The position numbers and the translations under genes are program-made. From a candidate division Zixibacteria bacterium RBG_16_43_9 (GTDB lineage: Bacteria > Zixibacteria > MSB-5A5 > RBG-16-43-9): a DNA stretch of 5,660 nt. Location of the stretch: assembly GCA_001775355.1 (NCBI GenBank), contig MEWM01000064.1, positions 1,476-7,135 on the forward strand, read 5' to 3'. The notes beneath the pieces are model-generated. The model had not been told where the DNA came from. It ran no database searches and saw only the letters and a program-made list of their open reading frames with translations. Shown here one piece after another: positions 5,154-5,660 of the stretch. Numbering within the stretch: position 1 is the first letter of the stretch; each line of letters begins with the position of its first letter.

Positions 5154-5175
5154 GCTCGATAAATCGAGCAACTAC
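5154..5175 (-). repeat. REP-like hairpin, copy 2 of GCTCGATAAATCGAGC, overlapping the rarA stop
   Basis: The 16-base palindrome at 5154-5169 is identical to that at 5018-5033. On the minus strand GTAG (5175-5172) plus TT precedes it. The last three bases of that GTAG (5174-5172) are the TAG stop codon of rarA, so the repeat abuts, and supplies part of, the gene end. Confidence 0.65.
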
Positions 5176-5660
5176 TCTTTTGAATTCTTATTCTTGCCTT
5201 TCCTCAACTCCCCCTTCTTTTTTCTCCACCACTCGATTCTTTTTTTGATTTCCTTTTCAAAACCGAAATCTGTGGGTTCGTAGTATCTTCTCCCTTTCAG
5301 GTTATCCGGCAGATACTCTTCATCTACGAAATGACCAGGGAAGTCGTGAGGGTATTTATAATCTTTGCCATAACCCAGATCTTTCATCAGCCCGGTCACG
5401 GGATTGCGGATATTTAAGGGAACCGGGAGTGCCTGAGTATCCTGGATTTCTTTCTCGACTTTTGAAAATGCGGTGTAAATAGCATTACTCTTTGGAGCTG
5501 TAGCTAAATAGATCACTGCCTGGGCTAAGGCTAACTCACCTTCAGGCGTTCCCAAGAAATGATATGCCTCCTTAGCAGCAATGGTAACCTGCAGAGCCTG
5601 AGGGTCTGCATTTCCGATATCTTCTGTGGCAAACCTGATTAACCTTCTGGCGATATAAAG
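5172..5660 (-). CDS. rarA: RarA/MgsA replication-associated recombination ATPase, C-terminal part (gene runs off the window)
   Basis: The reading frame is open to the window edge, so 162 C-terminal residues are visible and the start and AAA+ ATPase core lie beyond 5660. The first visible residues, LYIARRLIRFATEDIGNADP, and the stretch GTPEGELALAQAVIYLATAPKSN (visible residues 37-59) are typical of RarA, as are VPLNIRNP...LMKDLGYGKDYKYPHDF and the closing YLPDNLKGRRYYEPTDFGFE. A TTG at 5555 is an internal Leu codon, not a start, because homology continues upstream of it. This part corresponds to the oligomerisation domain of a protein usually about 430-450 residues long. RarA acts in the cytoplasm at stalled replication forks together with SSB. 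The Lys/Arg-rich end (RKKKGELRKGKNKNSKE) is a variable tail. No functional link to the neighbouring genes is evident. Confidence 0.93.
   Translation of the reverse strand, partial: LYIARRLIRFATEDIGNADPQALQVTIAAKEAYHFLGTPEGELALAQAVIYLATAPKSNAIYTAFSKVEKEIQDTQALPVPLNIRNPVTGLMKDLGYGKDYKYPHDFPGHFVDEEYLPDNLKGRRYYEPTDFGFEKEIKKRIEWWRKKKGELRKGKNKNSKE

Noticed and set aside
4946..5175. CRISPR array
   Set aside because: The repeats differ in sequence and length, are not evenly spaced and have no unique spacers of uniform size; they are individual palindromes.
5172..5555. Complete small protein of 127 residues starting at 5555
   Set aside because: The frame stays open to the window edge and the RarA similarity continues upstream of the TTG, so this is only the end of a larger gene.

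Overview
The window comes from a bacterial chromosome, and every protein gene I can support lies on the minus strand. Read in the direction of transcription (from 5660 down to 1) it holds: the C-terminal third of the replication/recombination ATPase RarA; a short, repeat-dense intergenic stretch; a monocistronic secreted protein of about 432 residues; a 320-base intergenic region; and a tight three-gene operon for a MacAB/YknXYZ-type ABC system (membrane-fusion adaptor, ATPase, FtsX-like permease). After the permease stop there is a hairpin and then the window edge.

Organism: no ribosomal RNA or other strict marker is present, so placement is tentative. The exported 432-residue protein belongs to a family I recall mainly from Bacteroidetes and relatives, where databases often call it 'asparagine synthetase B'. 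The adaptor with an N-terminal membrane anchor and the separately encoded ATPase and permease are widespread. Arginine is largely encoded by AGA/AGG, base composition is moderate, and the intergenic DNA is full of short palindromic repeats. An uncultivated FCB-group-like bacterium would fit, but this is inference.

How the genes work together: the adaptor (2032-3267), ATPase (1280-2029) and permease (66-1283) are one transcription and translation unit. The ATPase starts at TTG two bases after the adaptor stop, with its ribosome-binding site inside the last adaptor codons. The permease start overlaps the ATPase stop by four bases (ATGA). Together they would form a mechanotransmission-type ABC exporter spanning the inner membrane and periplasm. 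No TolC-like outer-membrane channel is encoded here. A plausible promoter lies at 3387-3416. The secreted protein has its own extended -10 promoter, with a perfect palindrome immediately downstream.

Most unusual feature: at least six short hairpins, all in intergenic DNA or at gene ends, carry the tetranucleotide GTAG at the foot of one arm. Two of them face each other as an inverted pair. This is the layout of REP/BIME elements that are moved by RAYT (Y1 transposase-like) proteins. The same interval also holds two sequences that match the canonical G-quadruplex pattern, on opposite strands, and a palindrome expanded by a perfect 14-base tandem duplication.
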